Assembly: GCF_947623445.1 (NCBI RefSeq)
Contig: NC_135246.1
Coordinates: forward strand, 9,159,856 to 9,223,855
Reading direction: 5' to 3'
Origin: Clavelina lepadiformis
Taxonomy: Eukaryota > Chordata > Ascidiacea > Aplousobranchia > Clavelinidae
DNA length: 64,000 bases
Shown here piece after piece: positions 35,599-48,402 of the stretch (within the stretch, counting starts at the first letter, position 1; each line of letters starts with the position of its first letter). The position numbers and the translations under genes were made by a program. The notes under the pieces are model-generated. The model was given only the letters and a program-made list of their open reading frames with translations, ran no database searches and was not told the origin of the DNA.

Positions 35599-36195
35599 TA
35601 AGGTGTGACAAAAAAATAACGGGACTGTGTCTGCCACGCTCTGGGATCAATGCCAATCAGCAAGCCAGAATTTTGTTGCGCTTGTTTGCAGTCAGTGCTG
35701 TTGGTTGTTATGTAAATTATGGTAGCACTAAAAAGGAGCACCGAATTAGTTTTTAGTGAAATGGAGGAAGAGTCCAACTAGTGTTTCAAACTTCTTAAAG
35801 CTTCTTCTTAAGCTCTTTCATCATAACAATGCACCTACTCACAACACCATCGGTGTGAGGCAGCTCTTGGTCAAAACATAAATCACAGCTCTCGACCACC
35901 CTCCATATTCCCCAGATCTGGCGCAGTGTCACTTTTGACTTTTACCCAGGCTGAAAATTTTGCTAAAAGGAAATCATTTCTCATCTTTAAAAGAAATCAA
36001 GGTCTCAGTGACAAGGGAACTAAAGAGCCTCAAAGTAGAAGAGTTTGCCAAGTGTTTCCGGGAATGGCAGGATGGAATGCAAAAGTGTATTAACTCGGAG
36101 GGGAAGTACTTTCAGGGGGACAATTCGTAATTTATGAAAAAATTTGTGTTAAAATTTTTATTACATCAGTCCCATTACTTTTTTGTCACTCCTCG
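35599..36195 (+). mobile_element. mariner element, internally deleted
   Basis: The element is 597 bp, with ends containing GTGACAAAAAAATAACGGGA and, inverted, GTGACAAAAAAGTAATGGGA, and TA on each side (35597-35598, 36196-36197). A full mariner is about 1.3 kb, so roughly half is missing. The remaining coding part starts CFKLLK near 35785, then jumps to HHNNAPTH (35819 on), LDHPPYSPDLAQ and, after a stop, KGNHFSSLKEIK, REWQDGMQKCINSEGKYF. Both visible catalytic aspartate positions have changed (HHDN to HHNN, CDF to CHF), and in-frame stops are present. It is dead but could once have been mobilised through its intact ends. Confidence 0.93.
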
Positions 36196-36810
36196 TATGT
36201 TATTGTTACTGTCCATGCGAGCCAAAGCTAGCAACAGCAAGGATTTTGTGACACAAAATTTTCTAACTTATCAAAGATTGCCAAGGTGTGATCATGATCA
36301 CTAATGCGACACCGAGGCCAGAGCCACTTTTGTTCACGCATAACTGTGAGTTTGCTAACAAGGTGGTCAGCTGGTTATGTAATCGTCGGCTACAACTACC
36401 TATATACAACGTTTCTTCAAGCACTTGTTGGTTTTATGATAGAAAGGTGACAGAAAAAATGACTAGATGCAAAGACAACAGGTCATAGTAGATTTACAAA
36501 AGTTAAAGTGTCAGTGCCTGCTAGTCACAAACGACTGATTTATGACAGCTCTCCGGCCATTTATTGGCAAAGATGCATATTGTAAACATTTATTCTAGCA
36601 TCATTTTATGTATCAGTAACCCCACCTGAACAAAGATTTCATGACACCATATCGTAATCATGTTACCATCTAGTTGTTTTTGTTGTTATGAGATTAATAA
36701 TTTTGAAGCCTTTTTAGTTGTTGGTAAAACACTCACTAAGTGCCTGTTGTGATTAGACTATTTTTATGTTTCTTTAAATTTTTCCAGTACCTAGTTGGAG
36801 TATCTGCGTA

Positions 36811-39800
36811 ATGGCTTTCAGGTCTGGTACACTGTCCTTACAGACTGATGACCAAAAGAAAGATCTAAATCATTCATCTGAATGCGACCAGATTGTTCAG
36901 CAGCGTGACAGCTGCAGTTATACTTATGCTCCAATAGGTACGTATTTAGTTATCGTCAAATTTCCTAATTTCCTTTGTTAGGAAATAAATCATAAGAATA
37001 ATATTTTTTCTATTGTTCATAATAAATTTTATTTAGTTCACTGCTTACATGTTTTTTTGTAAAGTATCACTTATTAAAGACAATATCACTCAACTAAAAG
37101 CAAAGCTTAACTGTTTTTTTATAACAAAGTAGGCTTTGTGTAATTAAATTTGTTAAGTAGTAAGCCATTTTTTAGTTTTTTGTTTTCATATTTAAAACGT
37201 CATTAATTAACTTACATATACTGTTTGTATGTAATATTATGAAAAATAACTTGATTTCAGATGCATTTCACATTTTTATGAGGTTGCATGGAGAAACAAT
37301 TGCATATCTAAGGTTTCAGTATTTCAAAGGTGCAATTATGTTACAAACAGGCCTCAGAGCTAAAATGTTACTGCAATTAATATTTTTTGATCTGGTCTTG
37401 TTTCATCATTATTTGCTGCCAATTTTATCAGCTTTAGATGAGCCAGAAAGATTTTATTGCGTCAAGTTAACTTTCATCAGTCTGAGTTAACTAGTTAACA
37501 AGCTTACAGTAAAAACCAATGCTTGCACTGACTGACCATGTTTGAAGCCAGAAGCCATACAACAGAAATAAGCTTCTAACAAATTCAACAGCACTTTTTA
37601 AAAGATATAGGAGAATAGGTTATAAGACCAAGTCCTATTTTAGGAAAAATATTAGGCTGCCACTATTGGAAAAAATCATGCGTTCGAAGCTATTTTTCAC
37701 AGTTTCTTGTCAACTTAACTTACCGTATTTTACGGACCATAAGGCGCAATTTAAATCCTTTTTTTTTCCTCATAAATTGATTGTGCGCCTTATAAGCCAG
37801 TGCGCCTAATGTATGGATCAAGTAGTGCTTTATTGCCTACACTCAAAACCAGTACCGATACTACATTATTATTATATAAATAAACCACCGTCTTACACAA
37901 TAAACTATGTATGAACAAAATTGTATGTGCGCCTTATAAGCCGGTGGGCCTTATGTATGAACAAAAAACTAATCAAAGCAATTTATTGACAGTGCGCTTT
38001 ATAATCGGGTTTGCCTTATGGTCCGTAAAATACGGTAAATGTTACAACATAGTAACCTGAACCTAACCTAACTCTACCTTCTAATCTAAATCTAACTCCA
38101 ATGAAACCTTAATTCATAGTCAAAATCACCTTTTTGCATATCTATTCTCCAAACCTAACTGCCTATCTTTAAAGTGTAGGGCAAGTCCAAAAAGCAAGTT
38201 GATCTTACATCAAAGAACACTGCTTAAGTAATATTCTGGTAAAATAGTTTTAAAAATATTTCTTGGTTAGGTAATTATACACAAAAGAAAATCGCGAAAT
38301 TGACCTTTATTGTGATGTAAATAAATGATATCATAAGTAATCACAAAGAACATTTGCAAATTCATAAATTTAGCAGTAGCTACTGTATATCACATATGAA
38401 TCTGTTACAGTAGCTGCGGATAGCTTGAAAGGTGACGGCCTATAGCCCAACCACGGCAACTATTACGGTACCAGTTTGACGGGTAGACTATGCAGTCCAA
38501 AGGATACCGTAACTTCACAGACGCAAATGCTTGGGCTACTGTATATTTATATATTTAAAACAATCATAATTTGTTCAATTCCAATACTTCACGTTGTTAC
38601 TTTCTTCATATGACGCTTTATTGAACATAGACTAAAATCCTATGACCTACACATCTGACTTCAGTTCAATACTGCGGAAGGAAAGTAACAGCAGCGAGAT
38701 GTTTTCAAGCAACTTGACTAATCTATGAAATAACAAGAGTCGTCTAAATAACATCTACGTCACAATGGAAGCCAAAAACTAAGGCGTTTTGCGTTTTTCT
38801 TTTGCCGATAACTACCTTCCCACGAATGATTTTCCAAAAATATTTTATGAGAATTTTAAGTTAAAACTGTTCTTTCATATGAGACCAATTTGTTTTTGGA
38901 CTTGCCCCTCATTTTAACAATGGGCGGTGAAATGGTCACTTTCAATGTGTTATTAAAAAAGCTACAGTGAAATAAGTTATGAAATATTTTTAGATAAGTT
39001 TGGAGTTATTGGTCGATGGTTTCGTCACAAATTGCTGGATGGTATTTTAGTCGGAACACCTGTGTTGCTTACTATTCAGAAGCACAGGACTTCGAATCGA
39101 ACAATCCTAATGAAAACGCTAAGCTTCTTAGGAACTGAGGATTTTTATACAGCTTTATTTCTTTGTTTGATGTGGTATGTCGTTTTAAAAACTTATGCTA
39201 GAAGTATAAAATATGCGTAGCATTTAAGATACTTATAATGTAATATATTAGGCACATAATGATTTTATTACACAGTTTTGAGCAAATAACTTTATATAAG
39301 GGGGAACTGGTTTAAAAAGTGGTTAATTGTCATAGCTGACAAGCTAAATGTTTTATTAGGTTGTTTGATCCAAGACTAGGACGTTTATTTGGACTTCTTA
39401 TGTGGGTTGGCTTCTACATAACTGGTTTTTTAAAGACCTTGCTTTGCTTACCTCGGCCACCTTGTCCTCCAGTTGTACCATTAGAAAAAGCTTTTGACTG
39501 GTATATGTCATTTTTTTTAGTATATTCGTTTAAACAGTTTTTTGAATTATACAGTATTTAATAATTAATTAACAGTAATTGAAGTAATGGTTTAATTGGC
39601 AGAATTAAACCAAGTAGTATGCTATTTAGCTGTTGTTCACCGGTCGATATTTAAATTCTGCCCGCCAAATACACCCTAAAGTAAACCTATACTAATACAA
39701 AATGTGTATGTAATTTTCTTTAAGCTTCTTTCAGGCAGAAACAAATACTTTTATATGTCTAGGGCGCTGCCAAGTCATCATTCTCTTTTGGGCGTTATTA

Positions 39801-42800
39801 TGCCATGGTATATTTGGCTGTATGCAACTTTGCACTATGAACTTTCTACTATTGAAATGAGTATTGTTTGCACCTTAATTGTATTATGTAAGTGACATAG
39901 TATATTTTCAGTATAAAAAGTGTGCTATTGGTTTACATAGTATATAATATATACTATATATTAATCATAAACATAATGCTACAAGTTCGAGAGATGTTGA
40001 CCGGTAGAAGTTTAGAAACTACTTATTTAAAATATCATACCCAGTAAAGTGTAAATGCAACTTTTTCAACTTTTTTTCTTGTACAAATCTGTTAAATTGC
40101 TGGTTTTGGAATTAAGTCTGTGAAACTTGCTGTGTATTTGTCATGCATCTAATCTTTGAAACATGTTAGACTTTTTATATAGTTCTGTTGTTTTATTTTT
40201 GCAGGGTCCTTTGGTGTGTTACTAAGTAGACTATATCTTGGTGTTCACAGTCCAGCAGATATAGTATGTGGTGGCATAGTTGGTGTCTTGGTGCTTTCTA
40301 TGTGGATGCAGGTCAGTTCCATACCTAGTTATTTCCACTCCATCTTTGCAAAGGTGAAATGCAAAAATAGTTGATTTTTTATAGATCGACGATTTGGTTG
40401 ACTTCTATATCAGCCAACAACGCCTGGAACCACAGCTCAAGCTTATAGGCTGCACATTCCTGTTACTATTCATTCATCCAATCACTGAACCTGGCAACCC
40501 TTCGTTTATAGATACAGTAAGAGTTTTTTTGTTTTTCGAGAAACATAAATTTCTTTTGTTTCAGTAATTACCTGATACTATTTTGTTTACCCCAGTGTGT
40601 TCTTTATGGAGTGGGTTGTGGAATAATACTTAGCAGAAGCCAAAGGTCAAGATATCTTGGAATGCCTGCACTTCTGGAAACTCAACCAGATCTGTTATTG
40701 ATCTCATTCTTGAAGCTCTCTTTTTACCGGATGGTTCTAGGTAGAAACGATTAACTGTAACATTTAACCTAAATTTGTTGTAATTTAAGCATTATTAAAT
40801 TTATGATCTACCACTGAAGTAGTAGCGATAGCAGCCTTTCAAGAAAATATCCTAGTTCAACTTAGACATATTATTATGTCATAGAAGACATAGAGTGTAT
40901 GAGTTTATTGTGAGCTATCTGTGAATGAATGTTTCTTTGGTGATATTTTGTTGAATGAACAAAGTTGGCAGAGTGGGCGTCTTGTCGCCGCGTGTGTGTA
41001 ACTAAAGTCAACCACCATGAAAGTGCAACGAATTGTTCGTGAAGCTCCCTACTTACAGGGTCAGTAGAAAGTCATTGTAGTGCACACACTTGTCGTTTGC
41101 CAGACGCTTGGCTTCGCTGATGAAAAACCGGTCGATTGTTCACGAATGACGAATAATTTGTAGAGAAATTTGGCGTGCCTTTGATTAGCTTGTATAACTG
41201 AGAAACGTCACAGGGAGATGATTAGCGTTATCGGTTTGTATGGCGACATTTCCTGGTATGGAATATTGTCAAACAGACCAGGACTTCCTCAGCAAAACTC
41301 TAATGTGGGCGTCAGTTGTAGTTTGTTCAGTGTTCACCCCATTTAAAGCCCTCACACTAATAAAATTGTTGTAGAGAAAGGCATTTTGTGGTCAATATAA
41401 TATGTAAAAGCTCAATAAAACGACTCAAAGCATTTCCTGTCTTCTATGGTTTGTTTCGTACTTCCACTCGTAATTGACAAAGAATTAAATTTTACTCGAA
41501 TTGTGGGAAGAAAAATTTCTTAATGAAACAAGAATGTTTGCAGATTTAAAAACCTCTGGTAAAGCGTTTTACGACATACATTTTCATGTTGCACGAACGT
41601 CTATACGCCATACCGTCATGGTGAAAACATTCCAAAAATGTTCTGCTTCATGCGTTAAACGCCTGTACAATGCCTCCTCTTTGTTTGAGTAAAACTCAGC
41701 TACGTAAATATAGGTCAGCATTATCTGCTGTTTGACCTCACATTAATGACTAGATTTTCCTGAAAGGTACCACTTAATTCGGCTTAAGCTCTTTTTAACA
41801 AATGCTCCATGTACCTTACAAGGAATTACTTTCTTGAGTTGTAACGTCGTCTTAAAAAGGTTAAATTGCCGTCTAGCAGTGATAAGTGTTAAAAAGGATG
41901 AATTCAAGCAATGTTTGTCGCACCGAATATTGAAATGATCATGTGCGGAACATAATCATTTTTGATCTATTTGAGGATAAGGCCAACATACAACGACTTT
42001 GTGCAGAGCTGTCCGCTAATCGCACTGGTTTTGTATTCAATCAATCTGTGCTAGAAGTGTGAATTGTTGGATGTAACTTAGGCACTTAGACGAAGAGGAA
42101 ATCGCCTAATTTCAATACGACTTCCCAAACAGCTGTTGCGACATTGTTTACCTCATGCGTTCATGATTGTTACGAAATTGCTGACTTCAGTTGCATTGGT
42201 TGTACGGTATTGATTTTTACAGGCGTATGCTTCATCGGTAAATACTGTTGCACAAGACTTGTCTTCGCTCTGGTAGAATTTTTGCTTTCGAAAAGTTGTA
42301 CACATTTGTAACAGTTAAATCTTCGTTTTTACCTCCAAGTTAAAAATTTTAGGCTCGTTTTTTGGGGGTTGTTTTTTAATGTTTTATATATACATAATTA
42401 ATTCACAGAGTTCTAGTGTTAATTATAAAATATAAGGATCAACAAATATTTCGCACGGCGAGAATAGGATTACATAGTCATGATAATATGAACAATGCTT
42501 GGACAGAGAGGTTGTAAGATACCTCGATTATATACTGTTTACCCCCATTTGCGAGAAAATGGTGAACTATGAACCTCTTTACATTTGTAGTAAGTCGCAT
42601 TGAATTGATTTTTGCTTGCCTTGTACTTTTAAGTCGTAAACAAGCCCTCAAAGTTAGCCTTGTGCGTTTATGGACATGGGTACCTTGGATGCTCTATTCC
42701 CTGTTTTCCCTCTACTTGGTAGACTTTGGACTTCAGACTGATCGTGTTAGTTTATTTCGCGGTGCAAACAAACATTCTAAAAACTTTGTTTTACGGCTTT

Positions 42801-43722
42801 TGAAGTGGAACTAATGTATCTATTGTCAACGTGTGCTAACTTAATCAGCTCCAATCATTAGCATCTTTTGAAGAAATAACCTGTTTCTGCAACGTCATGT
42901 TAATTTTTCCGCCGATATTTGCCCCAAGACGCCTCCAATGAAGAGAAGTTTGCTTTGCCCCAATATGCTTTTCGTCATCGTTTGTATCCGCAATAAACGT
43001 TGAAACACGTTTGCGACAAAAATACTGTAAATTACAGTATTATCGGACATCTAGTAACTCTGTGTTCTTGTTTCTTTACCAACTTTCCGCTGTAGCCTAT
43101 CATAAAGTAATGCGTGGTTTGTTGCAGGTGTGCTGATCATCACGGTTCTTCGTATTTGCCTCAAACAAGTTTTCCTCACGCTCGTGCAACAGACTTACCG
43201 GTTAATCGGGCTGCCATGCTTCAACAGTAGCCTGTATCGCAAATCAATGCCACCGAATCCAAAGCACTACACCAAAGAATTCAAAATCCCACCCATTTAC
43301 GTAAGAGCCCAGATTAGTATTATTTTGCTTTTATTTTATTTTAAGATATTGTTTAAACCGTTATGGATTTTTGATGTGTTTAATTAATTTTTTTATCAAG
43401 TTTAACAGTTTGATATGTGACGTTAATTTTGTAGTTGAACACCAAGATAGACGACGACAAGAGCGATTCCTCGCAGTCCTGTTCTTCAAGTCAGGGTGAG
43501 GAGTCGCTATCAGAAGTTTCCAAGGACGAGATCAGCAAAGATGACTTTGACAGTCGGAAATGGTTCAGTTTTATGCAAATCTTCAGCACTGTGCATTCGT
43601 TGACATCCAAGTCAGCCGAACCATGGGATGTTACGATTCCCGTGAAATTGGTTGTCTACTGCATTATAACCTACGTAGGGCTGGAATTTGTGCCCCAACT
43701 TTTTACCATGCTCAACATTTAA
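36811..43722 (+). CDS. sphingosine-1-phosphate phosphatase-like PAP2 enzyme (9 exons)
   Basis: Probably removes phosphate from sphingoid-base 1-phosphates in the endoplasmic reticulum membrane. Exons 36811-36937, 38994-39174, 39360-39500, 39763-39887, 40205-40311, 40385-40516, 40596-40740, 43128-43300 and 43435-43722 join in phase to 472 codons plus stop. All three PAP2 phosphatase motifs are present: KTLLCLPRP at 128-136 (Kx6RP), PSHHS from 153 (PSxH), and SRLYLGVHSPAD at 199-210 (SRx5Hx3D). FLGTEDFY and the run RPPCPPVVPLEK are typical of the SGPP/Lcb3 branch. Multiple hydrophobic segments follow to the C-terminus (VKLVVYCIITYVGLEFV). A polar, Ser-rich loop is coded by the last exon. The SGPP1/SGPP2 choice is not possible by eye. 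Intron 1 carries the nested repeats at 37651-38938, and intron 7 is 2.4 kb. Confidence 0.88.
37733..38035. mobile_element. TA-flanked TIR element, short copy (nested)
   Basis: The element is 303 bp. It has a long inverted repeat beginning CCGTATTTTACGGACCATAA and TA on each side (37731-37732, 38036-38037), consistent with Tc1/mariner-type insertion. Both ends contain GCGCCTTATAAGCC-like modules. It is an internally deleted relative of 53110-53676 in opposite orientation. It lies inside the 240-bp family copy. Confidence 0.8.
38173..38913. mobile_element. TTAA-flanked (piggyBac-like) element (nested)
   Basis: The element is 741 bp. The left end AGTGTAGGGCAAGTCCAAAA and the right end TTTTGGACTTGCCCCTCATT are inverted repeats between TTAA sites (38169-38172, 38914-38917). 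No transposase is visible. A remnant of the same family lies at 3413. Confidence 0.75.
40741..43127 (+). other. long intron 7 of the phosphatase gene, content unresolved
   Basis: A 2.4 kb intron in a gene whose other introns, apart from intron 1, are 73-317 nt. About 40970-42350 is richer in GC and in coding-like open stretches than usual for intron sequence (for example 41501-41692, +). This suggests an old element, but I could not identify ends or a family. Confidence 0.3.
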
Positions 43723-45959
43723 AGGAAATTTTGGAGCGCGACTCTATGTGGGAAAAGACAAACGTTCAACGTCAGCTTGCCTTGTTTACAAACTACCTAA
43801 GCAAATGGTTCACAGTTTTACAGCAGTGCTTGCAATTATCACTTTTAGCTGGAAAATTAACTTGCTGTGTTTCGTTCACTGGGCTCTGAAGCCAAAAACA
43901 GTGAACGTCAATCATAATTGTAGATACAGTATTAGGTAACCGCTCTCTAAATTCTTTTGTACCGTAAGTTTAAGTGTGCAGTCGTGATTCGTGAAACACT
44001 ATAAAGTGATTGCAAATCACAGAGAAGACGTTGGCAGCAGGCAACTCATCCTGTTAAGCCAGTGATATGCAATTTGCTTGTTTTTTAAAGTTGCCGCGAC
44101 TGTTTCAGTGTAAAAACCTTTTTAGCCAGTACGCTATAGCCTTCACGCTTGGTGTCCTTCAACAAAAATGTTGTTCTTCATAGCTCAAGATATATTATAA
44201 ATAGATGTTTTAAAGCGGTTCTAATGCTCTGGACTTTCCTGAGTTTTCTAGCGTTGCGATGACGAAGGAGGCAAACCCAGAGAATTTGAAGAAACCGGTT
44301 TTACATGATATATCCAACCACGCAACGATGCTCCTCTTTTATTGTAGTTAAATAGAACCTTCTATCGGGCTTTGATGAAGTGTAAAATGTTTCTGCCAGG
44401 GTTTCCCTTGACGTGGTTGCTTATTTATTTCGTATGTATGGAAAGTATAAGTTTGAGATCGCTTCGGCATATGATTTTTTTCTTGAAATTGCTTGTCACT
44501 GTGATGGATGGCCGATGATGAAGTCGCCTGATGAAGCAATTTTAAAATAAATTCAAAATAGTCATAAATATTAATTTTATTTTTATTATTCGATTTTTGG
44601 TTGAAAACTTTAAAATAAAACAAAGTGCTAATAATATATACCCGCGAAAGATATTACACATTTTAAAGAATTTTTTGACAGCTTGTAAGCTTTGATGTTT
44701 CGTGAACAACCTAATTCTGTGACCGCATAAAATATTTTATTACTTTATCAACTCAGCATTACATTATATAATTTGTTCTTGTCGATGTAGAAGCTGATTA
44801 AACCTTGTGTTGATGTTGTCAAGATGCAATTGTTTACGTGCGTTTGTTCGTTTTGTATATTAGGAAATAAAGACTATCTTGAAAGTCGTTTTGGACTGCA
44901 GAGAAAATTATGTTTTCCGCACGGGTCCTAAAATTTACAGACAAGTATCCAGAATATCCTATGGCAACATTTCAAAAGTAGGTGTTACAGTTATGCACTG
45001 GAGTTACAAGCATTTCACAATAGACAAAAAATTCAGCAATGGTAAAGTTATGCAGGGTCCGTTTTGCCCCAGCATGATATGCTCCACTTCAGTCCATTTT
45101 TTGTAAAAAAGTAAAAACTCTTCAAAGACGTTATTTACCGTTAAAGCTACCTTGCATTGCACATTATTTTGCAAAAAAGCCTATTTCGCCTAAAGTTTAT
45201 CACGTTTGAATTTGCCTGAATAACATTTCTAAGAAAAGAACCCTAAGTGAAATTTCTACTCTGACTTCCACCTTGGAAGAAGACTAATTCGGTGGAATAG
45301 TGATTTTGCTGAAAAACATTGGTGGCGCTACAGTTTGCCGTTATTTTTTTAAATGCATGGTCCGGTTTGCCCCACTTTCCCCCTTCACGTTTTCAACTTA
45401 AATTCAGTACTTTGCAGTACATTACTTTAACTTACGGTTATTAGTCTTGGGTTAAGATTGTGCATATAAAGTTTTATCTGTTTTTTTTTTATTTGCTGGC
45501 CGACATGCCTATATGTCGGTGGTACTCGAGAACTACACGCAACTGAGTCTGATAATGCGTCATCATGCACTTAGGCTTACATCATGATCGGCCACACTTC
45601 TCAAGCTGGAATATTGATGATGTTGTCGCGGCACCTTTTCTCATTAAAAAGAATTTTGCGGCGTCCAAAATCGCTTACCGATTTGTGTTTTTGTAACAAG
45701 CTGGTTATCAGTAATATGAAAAGAGGTCTACTTCGGGGCTTTCGAAGCAAAACAAGATTGTTAAAAGAAATTGCTGAAAGAGACTTTGAGGTTAAAAGAT
45801 ACCAATCGCTTATTTTGTCTGAAGTTTCGCGTCACCATTGGCTGATCTCATGGCATCTACTTGGAAAAGCAAGTCTCCTAATCATACATATTACATTACA
45901 GCACAAGATTTTTTTGAAGGATTAACGACACAAAAACAACAAACAATAATTAAACAGTA
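43723..45959. other. intergenic, unassigned open frames only
   Basis: It includes the 3' UTR of the phosphatase gene. Two blocks share GGTCCG(T/G)TTTGCCCCA (45057-45074 and 45360-45376), a possible diverged repeat. A 113-codon frame at 45584-45925 (+) has no recognisable family. Confidence 0.3.
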
Positions 45960-48040
45960 GTACAGTATAAAAGAAATGGCAGACAAGCCCCCATTTTCTA
46001 TAATGAAATCTCAATTTATCTATTTTTTCTTTGTGCTGAACATCTCTCGGATTCTTCAATATCTTTAACCGAATGTTGAAAGAGCTCTGTTGATGGTTTA
46101 CAATTGTTAAACTTGGCTCGATAATTAGTAAAACGCGCTGCTAGCAATAAGTATTTATCAAGTTTAAAAGAAATTGTCACTTCTGGAATACCGAACAGTG
46201 AGTTGTTGTACTGAAGGGTGTGAGGCCCCGCGTACTGCAATCCAGTTAAATACATTTTCCCAGAACAATATCGAAAATGAACATTGAATAAACATGTGTA
46301 ATACAGTTTCGACAATATTTTTACAGAAATCGCATAGCTTAGAGTTTAACACTCAAAACCTAAACAGCGCCTGATTAAATACTATAGCTTTAAGTTTAAT
46401 TTGAAATGAACGTTATTTTGTTTAGAATGACTATTTCACCATATGTAGGTCACGCAAGCCATAGTTAAAGATAGGCGGGTTAGGAGAACGTGTATGTAAA
46501 AAGTCGATTTGAGCTATTTAGCGTTTATTAGAGTTAAGATTTAGATTAGAAGGTAGAGTTAGGTTTAGGCAACTATGTTATAACATTTAAGTTAGGTTAA
46601 CAAGAAACCATAAAAAATAACTTTGAACGTAAGATTTTTTCTGGTGAAATAGTGGCAGCCTATTTTAATCTCTGAAAAAAGTTTTTTCAAGTTCTTTCCA
46701 TGTAGAGCGGTAACTAAAGGGTCAATTAATAGCTTAATCCATTTTATTTTTAATGCGTTTATATTTGCCTCAATATCAATCATATTTGCGCCGTCTTCAG
46801 CGTAATTTTAGTGCGCACAAAGTGGAACCCCAGATAAAGCGGTATAACGAGGCTTTAACTTTCTTAATAATCGTTGCCGGAAGATTCATGTGAAGTACAC
46901 TTGCCTTCTATACGTTAAAGTTGGAATTACCGATGATTTAAAAACAGTAATTTTAGCTATCAATGTCAAGCCCCTACAAGACCGAAGGTTTAGTAAGGTA
47001 GATATGTTGTTCAAACTACACTGGAAATTCATAATAAACAAATTTTGTTTGTTTGCTCTATCTATTGGAACGGTAATTCCCAAATAATCTATAGAATCAA
47101 TGGGCCATTTTAAACCTTGCTGGGCTAATGGTTTACTTGTTGTATATCTCGAAGATCCAACATAAAACGCTTGCGATTTATCAAAATTAACTTTACAGTC
47201 AGAGATTTCGACAAGTTTTTGTAAGATAATATTTACAGTTGAAAAATAAGTTGGAGAACCTTTTAGAAAAATTAATGTGTCCTCTCCGTAAAGCGACACT
47301 TTAAATCTACTTTGGCCTATTCTTATTCAATTACAATCATGCGGTCGTAACATAACTACTAGTATTTCGATGTACAATACAAATAATAATGGAGATAAAT
47401 GGCAAATGGTAAAGTTTTCAGATAAACGTCGGTTATTTTTAATTGCGCATCTTGGATTCAAATAAAGTGTTTTCACCCATTCAATTAGTTGTGCTTAGAA
47501 TTTGTAAGCTTCGAGACTGCAATAAATAAAGTTCCAGTTAAGGGATCGAATCAAAGGCTATACATATATATCTAACGATAGAATGGTATCGGGAATTTTA
47601 TACTCGTCCGTGTAATCAATAATATCATAAAGCATACGAATGTTATTGCAAACAAACCTATCATTTACAAATCGATTTTGGTCATGATGAATTAAGTGGT
47701 CAGTTTCTATTATAATTCTTTTACATATTATTTTCGAGATTATTTTATAATCTGTGCTTAAAAGCGTGATTGGTCGGTAATTGTTTGCAAACAATCGGTT
47801 TTTATTTGATTTTGGTGTAAGAGTTATTATACCTTCTCGCTGTGTGTTAGACATTACCCGAGTGGCACTAGATTAATCTATCGACGCCACAAAAAGCGAA
47901 TCAATATCTGGCCAAAATGTCTTGTAAAACTCTATGCCAATGCTATCGGGACCTAGAAATACTTTTAATTACACTTTTTAAATTTATTCATTTTAACAAT
48001 ACGCTTGCTAGTTCGAGGTTTAAACTTATCAAGTTTGAAC
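45960..48040 (-). mobile_element. LINE fragment, L1/Tx1-like reverse transcriptase, decayed
   Basis: Minus-strand pieces match the ORF2 of Tx1/L1-type LINEs in order. GPDSIGIEFYKTFWPDI (about 47955-47900) is followed by REGIITLTPKSNKNRLF, NNYRPITLLSTDYKIISK and HHDQNRFVNDRF (47854-47558). Next come YGEDTLIFLKGSP, where the YADD-type catalytic box reads YGED, and FDKSQAFYVGSS, LKWPIDSIDYLGI (47299-46886). A typical C-terminal end follows: CDFCKNIVETVLHMFIQC (to 46164) and LLLAARFTNYRAKFNNCK (to 46016). Several stops and frame changes separate the pieces. A copy of the 240-bp family is inserted at 46429-46662, and a hAT element lies just upstream at 48049. The endonuclease and ORF1 are not visible. 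Confidence 0.85.
46429..46662 (-). repeat. 240-bp TIR family, copy 4 (inverted, nested in the LINE)
   Basis: It reads GACTATTTCACC at the left and GGTGAAATAGTGGCAGCCTA at the right, the reverse of copies 1-3, with the same interior (GAGTTAAGATTTAGATTAG). Reverse transcriptase sequence continues on both sides. Confidence 0.75.
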
Positions 48041-48048
48041 CTTATATC

Positions 48049-48394
48049 CAGGGTTGCCATACCGTCCTCATTTCTAAGATTTGTCCTTATTTTAAAGGTC
48101 CGTGTCTTAGAAAATATGTTTGCCTTTTTTCTAAGAAATGTCCTTATTTTCACTTTCGTCCTTATTTTTAGGGCGCAGGTGGGCACTTTTGTCCTTATTT
48201 TGGGCATTTTGTCACCTTTACGACACCATTTTGTACCAAAGAGATACCAAAATTATGAACATGCAGATAGTGTCTTGTTTTTGTTTTTTTTAGGAACATT
48301 GGTTGCTTTCTCTTGTTGTACACTGTTTAAGGTGGTATTCCTCGTTCGTTTTCTAGTCGTCCTTATTTTTGAGTTGAGACTGATGGCAACCCTG
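48049..48394. mobile_element. hAT non-autonomous element, copy 1 of a pair
   Basis: The element is 346 bp with ends CAGGGTTGCCAT / ATGGCAACCCTG, a perfect 12-bp inverted repeat, and a perfect 8-bp target duplication CTTATATC (48041-48048, 48395-48402). The interior has repeated GTCCTTATTTT modules. The open frames across it are not genes. Confidence 0.9.
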
Positions 48395-48402
48395 CTTATA
48401 TC

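Larger units (their letters stand above)
37651..38938 (+). repeat. 240-bp TIR family, copy 3, split by two later insertions
   Basis: The left part (TTAGGCTGCCACTATTGG onwards) runs to the TA at 37731, the middle part from 38036 to the TTAA at 38169-38172, and the right part from 38914 to GGTGAAATGGTCAC. Removing the two inserts restores the order of blocks seen at 10909-11154. Confidence 0.75.

Noticed and set aside
45584-45925. 113-residue plus-strand frame
   Set aside because: Not recognisable; it lies close to the LINE 3' end and has no splice or promoter context.
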